NCBI GenBank assembly: GCA_016191305.1
Contig: JACPOX010000208.1
Location: 1-5,387 of the forward strand
Length of the DNA: 5,387 nt
From: Legionella longbeachae
GTDB taxonomy: Bacteria > Pseudomonadota > Gammaproteobacteria > Legionellales > Legionellaceae
Reading direction: 5' to 3'
The notes under the pieces are model-generated. The model made no database searches, was not told where the DNA came from, and saw nothing but the letters and a program-made list of their open reading frames with translations. Positions 1-4,749 of this stretch are shown here, piece after piece (positions within the stretch are counted from its first letter, which is position 1; the number at the start of each line of letters is the position of its first letter). The position numbers and the translations under genes are program-made.

Positions 1-65
1 ACTTGAAAATCAAAAGGTTCTTCAATTAAGGTACCGTCACGATCAATAAATAAAATTTTTTGCAT
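1..65 (-). CDS. hisB: Histidine biosynthesis bifunctional protein HisB, N-terminal start only (partial)
   Basis: Only the first 21 codons are in the window; the gene continues beyond position 1. The peptide begins MQKILFIDRDGTLIEEPFDF. D8 and D10 in the FIDRDGT motif are the HAD-superfamily nucleophile and acid/base aspartates, as in the N-terminal histidinol-phosphate phosphatase domain of HisB. In the enterobacterial-type protein this domain dephosphorylates histidinol phosphate and is fused to imidazoleglycerol-phosphate dehydratase; the fusion cannot be verified here. The ATG (65..63) is preceded by AGGA seven bases upstream, inside the end of hisC. The gene overlaps hisC by 23 nt, which suggests translational coupling. 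Following hisC in this operon fits HisB better than any other HAD phosphatase. Confidence 0.85.
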   Translation of the reverse strand, partial: MQKILFIDRDGTLIEEPFDFQ

Positions 66-1134
66 TTTTAAATCCTAAGACATTATTTTGAAAAGAAGAT
101 AAAACACTTAGCACAAACTGATTTTGTGATTCATCACCCACTGTGATACGTAAATGATTATGTAAGGTCGAATTTGGTGGAAAATATTTGATTGAGATAC
201 CCTTTTTGCTAAACCAGGAGAATATTTCAGTCGCGTAATTGGTTTTAACAAGGATAAAATTTGTTTCACTTGGGTATGTTTTTTCAATTATTGAGAATCG
301 TTGTAACTTCTCAACCAATGCTGCACGTGCCTTTTTAATTTTGTTGCACGCTATGAAAAACCATTCAGGTTTTTCCAATGCCTGCAGTGCTAATTGAATC
401 ACCACAGTGGAAAGAGGGAAGGGGGACATAATTTTCTTAAAAGATTGAATTAGATTTTCTTGCGCTAAAATGACACCTAATCGAAGATTAGCCAGTCCGT
501 AGGCTTTAGAAAGAGTTCGCAAAATAATTAAATTATCGAATTGAGAAAGCAAACTACTCGCACTTTGGGCTTCAGAAAACTCGATGTATGCCTCATCTAC
601 AACAATGACGGATCGATTCTTATATTCCTCACACAAGCTTGCAATAAAATCTAGATCAATCAGTTTTGCTGTAGGATTATTAGGATTACACAACATGATA
701 ATTTTACAATTTTTTTGCCAAAAACTGCGAATATTTTCTGCTGAAAGTTTAAAATTGTTCCGTGGATCCAAAGGATAATCTATCATTTGTGCTTGTTGTA
801 AGTGTACAAAAAATGCATACATGGTAAATGTTGGTGGAAATTGCATACACGCATCATGACCGGCATTTAAAAAAAGACGAGTGATTAAATCAATTCCATC
901 ATCAGAGCCACGAGTTAGTAGCACTTGATCGATATTTACTTGATATCGTTTCGCTAATTGTTCTCGCAGTTGATTTTGCATAGAATTGTTTGGATAAAAA
1001 TTTAAGTCGATATCTGTACTTAGAGCAGCCCAGGGTAGTTCATTGGCATGCAAACGATGTTTGTTTAAACTATCCTCATAAATATAGGGCTTGTTGTTTA
1101 ATAATTCAGGTCGTATTAAATTAAGTACAGACAT
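43..1134 (-). CDS. hisC: Histidinol-phosphate aminotransferase
   Basis: HisC is a cytoplasmic PLP-dependent, fold-type I aminotransferase. It converts imidazole-acetol phosphate plus glutamate to L-histidinol phosphate plus 2-oxoglutarate. The 363 residues compare with about 356 in E. coli. Visible landmarks are LHANELPW near 29-36 (substrate region), TRGSDDGID (74-82, PLP phosphate loop), NPNNPTA (150-156), VVDEAYIEF (178-186, D180 contacting the PLP ring nitrogen), TLSKAYGLANLRLG (207-220, K210 forming the Schiff base, R218 near the phosphate) and LRITVG (328-333, R329 for the substrate carboxylate). The usual NPNNPTG reads NPNNPTA, a mild change. The ATG directly follows the hisD stop, and its AAGGAG ribosome-binding site (1146..1141) lies in the last hisD codons. 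The gene looks intact. Confidence 0.95.
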   Translation of the reverse strand: MSVLNLIRPELLNNKPYIYEDSLNKHRLHANELPWAALSTDIDLNFYPNNSMQNQLREQLAKRYQVNIDQVLLTRGSDDGIDLITRLFLNAGHDACMQFPPTFTMYAFFVHLQQAQMIDYPLDPRNNFKLSAENIRSFWQKNCKIIMLCNPNNPTAKLIDLDFIASLCEEYKNRSVIVVDEAYIEFSEAQSASSLLSQFDNLIILRTLSKAYGLANLRLGVILAQENLIQSFKKIMSPFPLSTVVIQLALQALEKPEWFFIACNKIKKARAALVEKLQRFSIIEKTYPSETNFILVKTNYATEIFSWFSKKGISIKYFPPNSTLHNHLRITVGDESQNQFVLSVLSSFQNNVLGFKNAKNFIY

Positions 1135-2442
1135 TTAATTCTCCTTATTAGCCAGTGATTTCAATCTGATTTCTACGGCTTTAGCATGCGCATCTAGGCC
1201 TTCAATTTGGGCTAAAGTGATTGCTGCAGAACCTAGATTTTTGATTCCTTCCTCGCTGATTGATTGCACATTAAATTGGGTCAAAAAATCGAGTGTGCTA
1301 AGACCATTGTGGTTTCTAGCAAAGCCATTGGTTGGCAAAACATGGTTTGAACCAGTAACATAATCACCTAGTGTTTCTGCTGCCCAGCAACCAAGAAAAA
1401 TAGTGCCTACAGCATTGATTTTATCGACCCATGTATTTGCATCTATGCGGTTTATGATTAGATGTTCAGGAGCATAGGAATTGATTATTTTTAATTGTTC
1501 TGTTTTATCCGAACATATGATAATCATGCTATTTGCCAGAGAGTTCTTGATTATTTGTGCTCTTGTTAAAGACTTTAATTGCGTTTGTAATTGCAGATTG
1601 ACGCACTCTGCAAATTTCAAACTTTCACAGATCAAAATAACTTGAGAATCAACCCCATGTTCGGCTTGTGCTAATAAATCGGCGGCGATGAAATCTGGAT
1701 TTGCTTTATCATCCGCAAAAATCATTACTTCAGAAGGGCCTGCTGGCATGTCGATAGCGGCACCGTAAGGATCAGATGCAATCTGTATTTTTGCTTCAGT
1801 AACGTAGCTGTTTCCAGGTCCAAATATCTTGTCTACTTTGCAAATGCTTTCAGTCCCATAAGCCATGGCAGCGATTGCTTGTGCACCGCCTACGGTATAA
1901 ATGGTTTCTATGCCACATAATCGTGCTGCCACAAGCAAATGTTCATCAATGGAACCTGTTTTATCAGGTGGTGTGCACAATACTTTTACCGGGCATCCTG
2001 CGACACGCGCAGGTATGGCTTGCATTAATAATGAGGAAACTAAAGGAGTTTTATTTCCTCCAGGAACATACAAACCGACGCGTTGAATGGGTCGAGATGT
2101 ACTGTAAATAGAAATCCCTGGGGTGGTAGGAATGGTTTTATTTTCTGGCAATAGTGACTGATGGTAAGTATTGAGGTTTTTAATCGCGACATTTATTGCG
2201 GTTAATGCATTTTGGCTAATACGTGCACTATTAATTTTTTGCCTAGGAATCTGTAAACTTTGTAAACGAATGCCATCAAATTGCTCTGTATATGAGTAGA
2301 GTGCTTTATCTCCATAAGTACGTACTTGCTTTATGACATCGAGTACTCGGCTTTTTACCGATGGTGTTTGCATCAGTCGAGACAAGCATTGCTTTTTATC
2401 AGTTAAGGATAAGTTTTGCCAGTTTTTAATTGATAACATCAT
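1135..2442 (-). CDS. hisD: Histidinol dehydrogenase
   Basis: HisD is a zinc-dependent homodimer that oxidises histidinol to histidine in two NAD-dependent steps, the last steps of the pathway. The length (434-435 aa) equals the E. coli enzyme. Catalytic and zinc residues are all visible: Q259 and H262 in LLAQAEHG, E326 and H327 in APEHLII, D360 in GDYVTG and H419 in LDAHAKAV. The family signature around GPGNSYVTEAK and AAIDMPAGPSEV is also intact. The frame opens with two consecutive ATGs (2442 and 2439). GGAG (2450..2447) is only 4 nt from the first and 7 nt from the second, so the second Met (MLSIKNW) is the likelier start. One nucleotide separates the gene from the hisG stop, and it touches hisC. 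No sign of damage. Confidence 0.96.
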   Translation of the reverse strand: MMLSIKNWQNLSLTDKKQCLSRLMQTPSVKSRVLDVIKQVRTYGDKALYSYTEQFDGIRLQSLQIPRQKINSARISQNALTAINVAIKNLNTYHQSLLPENKTIPTTPGISIYSTSRPIQRVGLYVPGGNKTPLVSSLLMQAIPARVAGCPVKVLCTPPDKTGSIDEHLLVAARLCGIETIYTVGGAQAIAAMAYGTESICKVDKIFGPGNSYVTEAKIQIASDPYGAAIDMPAGPSEVMIFADDKANPDFIAADLLAQAEHGVDSQVILICESLKFAECVNLQLQTQLKSLTRAQIIKNSLANSMIIICSDKTEQLKIINSYAPEHLIINRIDANTWVDKINAVGTIFLGCWAAETLGDYVTGSNHVLPTNGFARNHNGLSTLDFLTQFNVQSISEEGIKNLGSAAITLAQIEGLDAHAKAVEIRLKSLANKEN

Positions 2443-2443
2443 A

Positions 2444-3181
2444 TTACTCCAACATTTTTTCTATGGGTAAAACCAATATTGAGCTGGCACCTAGGCTTTG
2501 AATGGTTTCTAATGTGTTCCAAAATATTTTTTCGCTAGAAACAACATGTACAGCAACTTTTTCAATGTTTCCTGGTAAGGGTAGGATAGTAGGTGATTCT
2601 GCCCCAGGTAATTTTTCTGCAATTCCTTCAAGGGCAGATTTAGGTGCATGAAAAACGATGTATTTTCTTTCCTGAGCTTGTTGTACGGCCTGAATTCTTC
2701 GCGCAAGCATGATACCCATGCGTGGGGCAACTTCAATTGAACCTGACAATACAATGCTTTCCGCACTTATTTTTTGATTTCGCAAGTATTGATTAAGTAA
2801 ATTAGGATAACTCGTGGCAATCCGTTTTCCCTCGAGGCTGCCGGGATTGATATAATCCATTGATTCAGGAATAGCTATTGATAACCGGCAAGTACATGTT
2901 CCTAATTCAGCGGTTGTTTTATACAGTTTTCCAGGGTTAGCTAAAGAAGCCTCTAATAAAACATTCTCACCGACTATTCCACCATCACATAGCCTATCAA
3001 ATACTAATATAGGGATGTCATCATCACGGACAAAAAGTAGATCAATAGGGAAGTTATCTACATGAGTAAGTAATGTATTTGGTTTCATGCGAAACTTCAA
3101 ACCACATTGTTGTAACAAACTTAAGGATTCTTCGGCTAAGCGCCCCTTTTTTTGTAATGCTAAACGTAAACGATTTTTCAC
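2444..3181 (-). CDS. hisG: ATP phosphoribosyltransferase, long form, with apparent in-frame internal deletion of the PRPP loop
   Basis: HisG catalyses the first, feedback-controlled step of histidine synthesis, ATP plus PRPP to phosphoribosyl-ATP. Both ends match the long-form family well: RLRLALQKKGRLAEES (4-19), VRDDDIPILV (51-60), GENVLLEA, GKRIATSYPNLL (118-129), SGSIEVAPRMG (146-156), then the regulatory C-terminal domain from KYIVFHAP (173-180) to ASSILVLPIEKMLE at the end. The protein has 245 aa against about 299 in E. coli. From my recall of the E. coli sequence, most of the difference is a block of about 47 residues missing between MGI157 and MLARRIQAV (junction near 2710/2711). That block normally carries the DLVSTGxTL PRPP-binding loop, so the product is predicted to be inactive. 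It is not the short HisG/HisZ form, which keeps the loop and lacks the C-terminal domain. The start is GTG with GGAG five bases upstream, and GTGA overlaps the yerC stop. Confidence 0.88.
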   Translation of the reverse strand: MKNRLRLALQKKGRLAEESLSLLQQCGLKFRMKPNTLLTHVDNFPIDLLFVRDDDIPILVFDRLCDGGIVGENVLLEASLANPGKLYKTTAELGTCTCRLSIAIPESMDYINPGSLEGKRIATSYPNLLNQYLRNQKISAESIVLSGSIEVAPRMGIMLARRIQAVQQAQERKYIVFHAPKSALEGIAEKLPGAESPTILPLPGNIEKVAVHVVSSEKIFWNTLETIQSLGASSILVLPIEKMLE

Positions 3182-3474
3182 GGTAACTCCATACGATTCG
3201 CGATTAGTTCATAACCGCCTGTACCAAAACTTAAGCAGCGTGCAACCCGTGTTATTGTGGTCACACTAACACCGGTTTGTTCATGAATAGTGCGATAGGG
3301 TATGCCTTGTCGCAGTAAAGGAATGACTTGCCAGCGGTCTGCCATTGCTTCTAGTTCAGCTGGAGTACACAAATCAGTAAAAAACTGTAGTGCTTCCTCT
3401 TTGTTCTCAAGCAAAGTAATCGCATGCATTAAATCGGGAAGAGCAGTATGTTTGGGTGTGGTATGTAGTTTCAT
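3178..3474 (-). CDS. yerC: TrpR-superfamily YerC/YecD-type transcriptional regulator
   Basis: This is a small (98 aa) all-helical DNA-binding protein. The segment LENKEEALQFFTDLCTPAEL followed by EAMADRWQVIPLLRQG is the YerC/YecD family core. Residues 59-82 (PYRTIHEQTGVSVTTITRVARC) form the helix-turn-helix, followed by the family's LSFGTGGYEL tail. Relatives in Bacillales have been proposed as histidine-gene repressors; that is recalled knowledge, not shown here. First place in the his operon and a 4-nt overlap with hisG support a local, probably autoregulatory repressor role. No tryptophan-specific evidence is visible. The ATG has no clear Shine-Dalgarno sequence and an inferred leader of about 27 nt. 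Met16 has none either, and starting there would shorten the conserved N-terminal helix, so Met1 is kept. Confidence 0.88.
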   Translation of the reverse strand: MKLHTTPKHTALPDLMHAITLLENKEEALQFFTDLCTPAELEAMADRWQVIPLLRQGIPYRTIHEQTGVSVTTITRVARCLSFGTGGYELIANRMELP

Positions 3475-3483
3475 GATAATGTA

Positions 3484-3507
3484 TTAATGTAGTGTAACGT
3501 TAATGTA
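3484..3507. promoter_or_regulatory. Candidate operator over the his-operon start site
   Basis: Two direct copies of TTAATGTA (3484-3491 and 3500-3507) lie 16 bp apart. The 8-bp palindrome TAACGTTA (3495-3502) sits exactly over the predicted transcription start, between the -10 box and the yerC ATG. The position suits repression of an operon whose first gene encodes a TrpR-like repressor. The assignment to YerC is inference; AT-rich DNA yields such repeats easily. Confidence 0.35.
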
Positions 3508-3536
3508 ATAATATAGATCAATTTTAGTGGTGTCAA
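3508..3536 (-). promoter_or_regulatory. Sigma-70 promoter of the yerC-his operon
   Basis: On the minus strand the -35 box is a perfect TTGACA (3536..3531). A 17-bp spacer follows, then TATTAT (3513..3508, five of six to consensus). Transcription would begin near 3501, giving a leader of about 27 nt before the yerC ATG. This is the best promoter match in the window. Confidence 0.75.
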
Positions 3537-3599
3537 CAATATTGATAATGAATGAAGGAAGGAACTAACTGAAAACTTTGGGGAAGTGGCGTTTTTTAA

Positions 3600-3627
3600 A
3601 CTCGACCTAAGTTCACTAAAGTCGAGT
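3600..3627. terminator. Weak hairpin between pyrE remnant and his promoter, possible degenerate terminator
   Basis: The inverted repeat ACTCGAC (3600-3606) and GTCGAGT (3621-3627) forms a 7-bp stem with a 14-nt loop. On the minus strand the 3' flank is TTTAAAAAAC, so the uridine run is only three long, and the plus strand has no good T-tract either. Its location between pyrE and the his promoter suits a pyrE terminator, but the sequence support is modest. Confidence 0.3.
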
Positions 3628-3652
3628 AAATCTTAATCTTTAGGGTCTATTG

Positions 3653-3680
3653 ATCATTCTACTATTCAGCTCATTGTCAA
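3653..3680 (-). promoter_or_regulatory. Possible second upstream promoter toward the his operon
   Basis: A second perfect TTGACA occurs on the minus strand (3680..3675), followed after 16 bp by AATGAT (3658..3653, four of six). It lies just beyond the pyrE remnant and would give a leader of about 170 nt through the 3600-3627 hairpin to yerC. The -10 is weak, so it may be chance or a relic. Confidence 0.25.
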
Positions 3681-3708
3681 CAGACACTAATATTAATTGC
3701 AGAAAAAA

Positions 3709-3976
3709 TCAGCAACCATAAATTGCTTGATAAGCCTCGAGCTTTTTCACTTGCTCGTTTTCCTTTGTACTTTTATAAGTGATCGAATTGAGCTTGATGT
3801 TCTAATAAGGTTTTGGCATAGAACTGACCAAGTTGATGTAAAGCCCTTCCTTGATAAAATAATCCTGCATTAAAAAAATATGGGCTGAGTCGTCCTGACT
3901 TCAAAGTAAATTCGCCAAACTTTAATACTTGGCAATCAAGCGCTAATTTTATGAAAGCTGATTTAGTATGATTCAT
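3709..3976 (-). pseudogene. pyrE: Orotate phosphoribosyltransferase remnant (internal deletion plus frameshift)
   Basis: Intact PyrE converts orotate plus PRPP to OMP in pyrimidine synthesis and is about 213 aa. Here the ATG at 3976 opens a clean N-terminus of 67 codons, with [24 protein letters not shown] (residues 17-40) being highly typical, and stops at TAA (3775..3773) just where FGPAYKG should follow. Immediately downstream, in a shifted frame (3774..3709), comes KSTKENEQVKKLEAYQAIYG and a TGA. I match this to the PyrE C-terminus (E. coli ends HLAAVKAYREEFGV). So roughly 120 central codons, including the PRPP loop (VDDVITAGTA in E. coli), are missing and the ends are out of frame. The frame upstream of Met22 (from 4039) does not resemble PyrE and is not included. 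Confidence 0.85.
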
Positions 3977-4032
3977 AGTGTGTTTCCAAATAAAATAATT
4001 CTTAGAAATATCCCAAAATTTAAAAAAAATCC

Positions 4033-4060
4033 TTAACAATCAATAAAAAACTGTTATGCT
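4033..4060 (+). promoter_or_regulatory. Candidate csp promoter with extended -10
   Basis: TTAACA (4033-4038, five of six to the -35 consensus), a 16-bp spacer, and TATGCT (4055-4060) preceded by TG at 4052-4053 form an extended -10 promoter. Transcription would start near 4067, giving a leader of about 133 nt before the cold-shock gene. Long leaders are typical of cspA-type mRNAs. Confidence 0.45.
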
Positions 4061-4078
4061 AATTCTACGTGCGTAATA

Positions 4079-4089
4079 TTTCGTACATA
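4079..4089 (+). promoter_or_regulatory. Cold-box-like element in the csp leader
   Basis: TTTCGTACATA matches 8 of 11 positions of the E. coli cspA cold box (TGACGTACAGA), with CGTACA exact. It lies about 12 nt after the predicted start site, roughly where the E. coli cold box sits. The role is inferred from position and similarity only. Confidence 0.3.
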
Positions 4090-4199
4090 AAGAAAATGTT
4101 TATTATAGCCTAAAGATTCGTTTGTAGTTATTTTTATGCTGAAAATAAACATCTGTACTGCTTAGATAAGTAAAAAGCTTAAGACTCAGGGGATAGCTA

Positions 4200-4415
4200 A
4201 TGTCGAATAGAGAAACGGGCCATGTTAAATGGTTCAATGAAAAAAAAGGATTTGGGTTTATTATTAATCAAAACGGTGATGATATTTTTGTACATTACAA
4301 GGATATTCAAGGGGTTGGATTTAAAACACTTCATGAGAACGATCCAGTGTCTTTTGTGCTTGATAAAGGACCTAAAGGTTTAAAAGCGCAAGAAGTTACT
4401 GTCATTGCTGAATAA
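4200..4415 (+). CDS. CspA-family cold-shock / nucleic-acid-binding protein
   Basis: This is a 71-aa single cold-shock domain (five-stranded OB fold), the usual size for the family. RNP1 is KGFGFI (16-21) and RNP2 is DIFVHY (28-33). The aromatic binding surface is present as W11, F12, F18, F20, F30 and H32. The protein opens MSNRETG, the same start as many proteobacterial Csp proteins, and ends QEVTVIAE without a tail. H8 replaces the usual T in GTVKWF. Such proteins bind single-stranded RNA or DNA in the cytoplasm and melt structures or antiterminate transcription. The start is supported by AGGGGA (4188-4193) six bases before the ATG. It is transcribed divergently from pyrE. Which csp paralogue it is cannot be told. 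Confidence 0.95.
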   Translation: MSNRETGHVKWFNEKKGFGFIINQNGDDIFVHYKDIQGVGFKTLHENDPVSFVLDKGPKGLKAQEVTVIAE

Positions 4416-4491
4416 GTACTCTAACCGATTATAGATTCTAAGCTATCGTTACACTATCTGCATAACTTGGATTAGAGCGCTGAATAATTTA

Positions 4492-4544
4492 TACGTACAA
4501 TCAAAATATGATCTTAATAGATCAAATAAGTTAATTTGTACGTA
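4492..4544. repeat. Nested inverted repeat (9-bp outer, 6-bp inner arms)
   Basis: The outer arms TACGTACAA (4492-4500) and TTGTACGTA (4536-4544) are perfect inverse copies. Inside lies TGATCT (4509-4514), a 4-nt TAAT loop and AGATCA (4519-4524). Two symmetric elements share nearly one centre, giving a long stem with an internal loop. There is no T-run after it, so it is a poor terminator. It could be a structured RNA, a protein-binding site or a small element. Confidence 0.6.
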
Positions 4545-4546
4545 GG

Positions 4547-4617
4547 TTTGGGCCCACTGTCCCACAAAGGCCTATAACATTCGGCCGATGTTTAGGTTGG
4601 GCCATTGGCCCAACTTA
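4547..4617. repeat. GC-rich array of three successive hairpins
   Basis: First, TTTGGG (4547-4552) with CCCACAAA (4561-4568), which has a bulged C. Second, AACAT (4576-4580) with ATGTT (4588-4592) around CGGCCG. Third, GTTGGGCC (4596-4603) with GGCCCAAC (4607-4614) over a 3-nt ATT loop; TAG/TTA extends that stem by three more pairs if one G-U is allowed. TTGGGCC recurs at 4548 and 4597 and its inverse at 4607. The composition contrasts with the flanks. Function unknown. Confidence 0.6.
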
Positions 4618-4706
4618 CCATCCTATACTTATTTATCAATCCGAACCCGGACAAACGACTAGAAAAGGCAAGATGTTGTTGCAGGAAACACTCTAACTAA
4701 AGACAG

Positions 4707-4742
4707 CCTTTTTATTTATTAAACGTCTATTATTTAAAAAGG
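4707..4742 (+). promoter_or_regulatory. Hairpin covering the ribosome-binding site of the acyltransferase gene
   Basis: CCTTTTTA (4707-4714) is the exact inverse of TAAAAAGG (4735-4742). The right arm includes the AAGG core of the Shine-Dalgarno sequence for the ATG at 4750, with GGA (4741-4743) six bases before the start. In RNA, the 8-bp A-U-rich stem with a 20-nt loop could mask ribosome binding at low temperature. Whether the transcript includes the left arm is unknown. Confidence 0.35.
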
Positions 4743-4749
4743 AATATCT

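Larger units (their letters stand above)
4416..4749. other. Gene-free, hairpin-rich spacer between csp and the acyltransferase gene
   Basis: These 334 bp contain no convincing reading frame. They contain several inverted repeats listed separately, a GC-rich stretch from about 4545 to 4660 inside otherwise AT-rich DNA, and no clear intrinsic terminator with a T-run after csp. Just after csp, CTCTAA (4419-4424) pairs with TTAGAG (4472-4477), and TAACCGAT (4422-4429) pairs with ATCGTTA (4445-4451) with one bulge; these two alternatives overlap. No convincing -35/-10 pair precedes the acyltransferase gene. Confidence 0.6.

Noticed and set aside
584..778. Short plus-strand reading frame inside hisC
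   Set aside because: It lies opposite a well-conserved gene, has no ribosome-binding site, and its peptide matches nothing recognisable.
1875..2111. Two overlapping plus-strand frames inside hisD
   Set aside because: Both are antisense to the most conserved part of hisD and are products of its codon pattern.
2509..2766. 85-aa minus-strand frame overlapping hisG, checked as the possible missing HisG middle
   Set aside because: It is an alternate frame over the hisG C-terminal half and contains no PRPP-loop or HisG-like sequence.
3481..3640. Histidine attenuator with leader peptide upstream of the operon
   Set aside because: No short frame with a run of His codons and no terminator/antiterminator pair is seen on the minus strand.
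3752..3775. Same-frame KYKG after the pyrE TAA, suggesting a point nonsense mutation in FGPAYKG
   Set aside because: The residues that follow do not match the expected IPLA stretch, while the shifted frame gives a good C-terminus, so a deletion explains it better.
3977..4039. 21-residue N-terminal extension of PyrE
   Set aside because: The PyrE family begins at the MNHTKSAF methionine; the extension is low-complexity AT-rich sequence.
4102..4107. Perfect TATAAT on the minus strand as the pyrE promoter
   Set aside because: No acceptable -35 box lies at 16-18 bp, and pyrE is broken; it remains possible but is not supported enough to list.
4596..4614. Integron attC site, because GTTGGGC and GCCCAAC fit the GTTRRRY and RYYYAAC cores
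   Set aside because: In attC the RYYYAAC core precedes GTTRRRY; here the order is reversed with a 3-nt loop, and no cassette or integrase is present.
4728..4733. TATTAT as a -10 box for the acyltransferase gene
   Set aside because: No -35-like hexamer at suitable spacing; the sequence is simply AT-rich.
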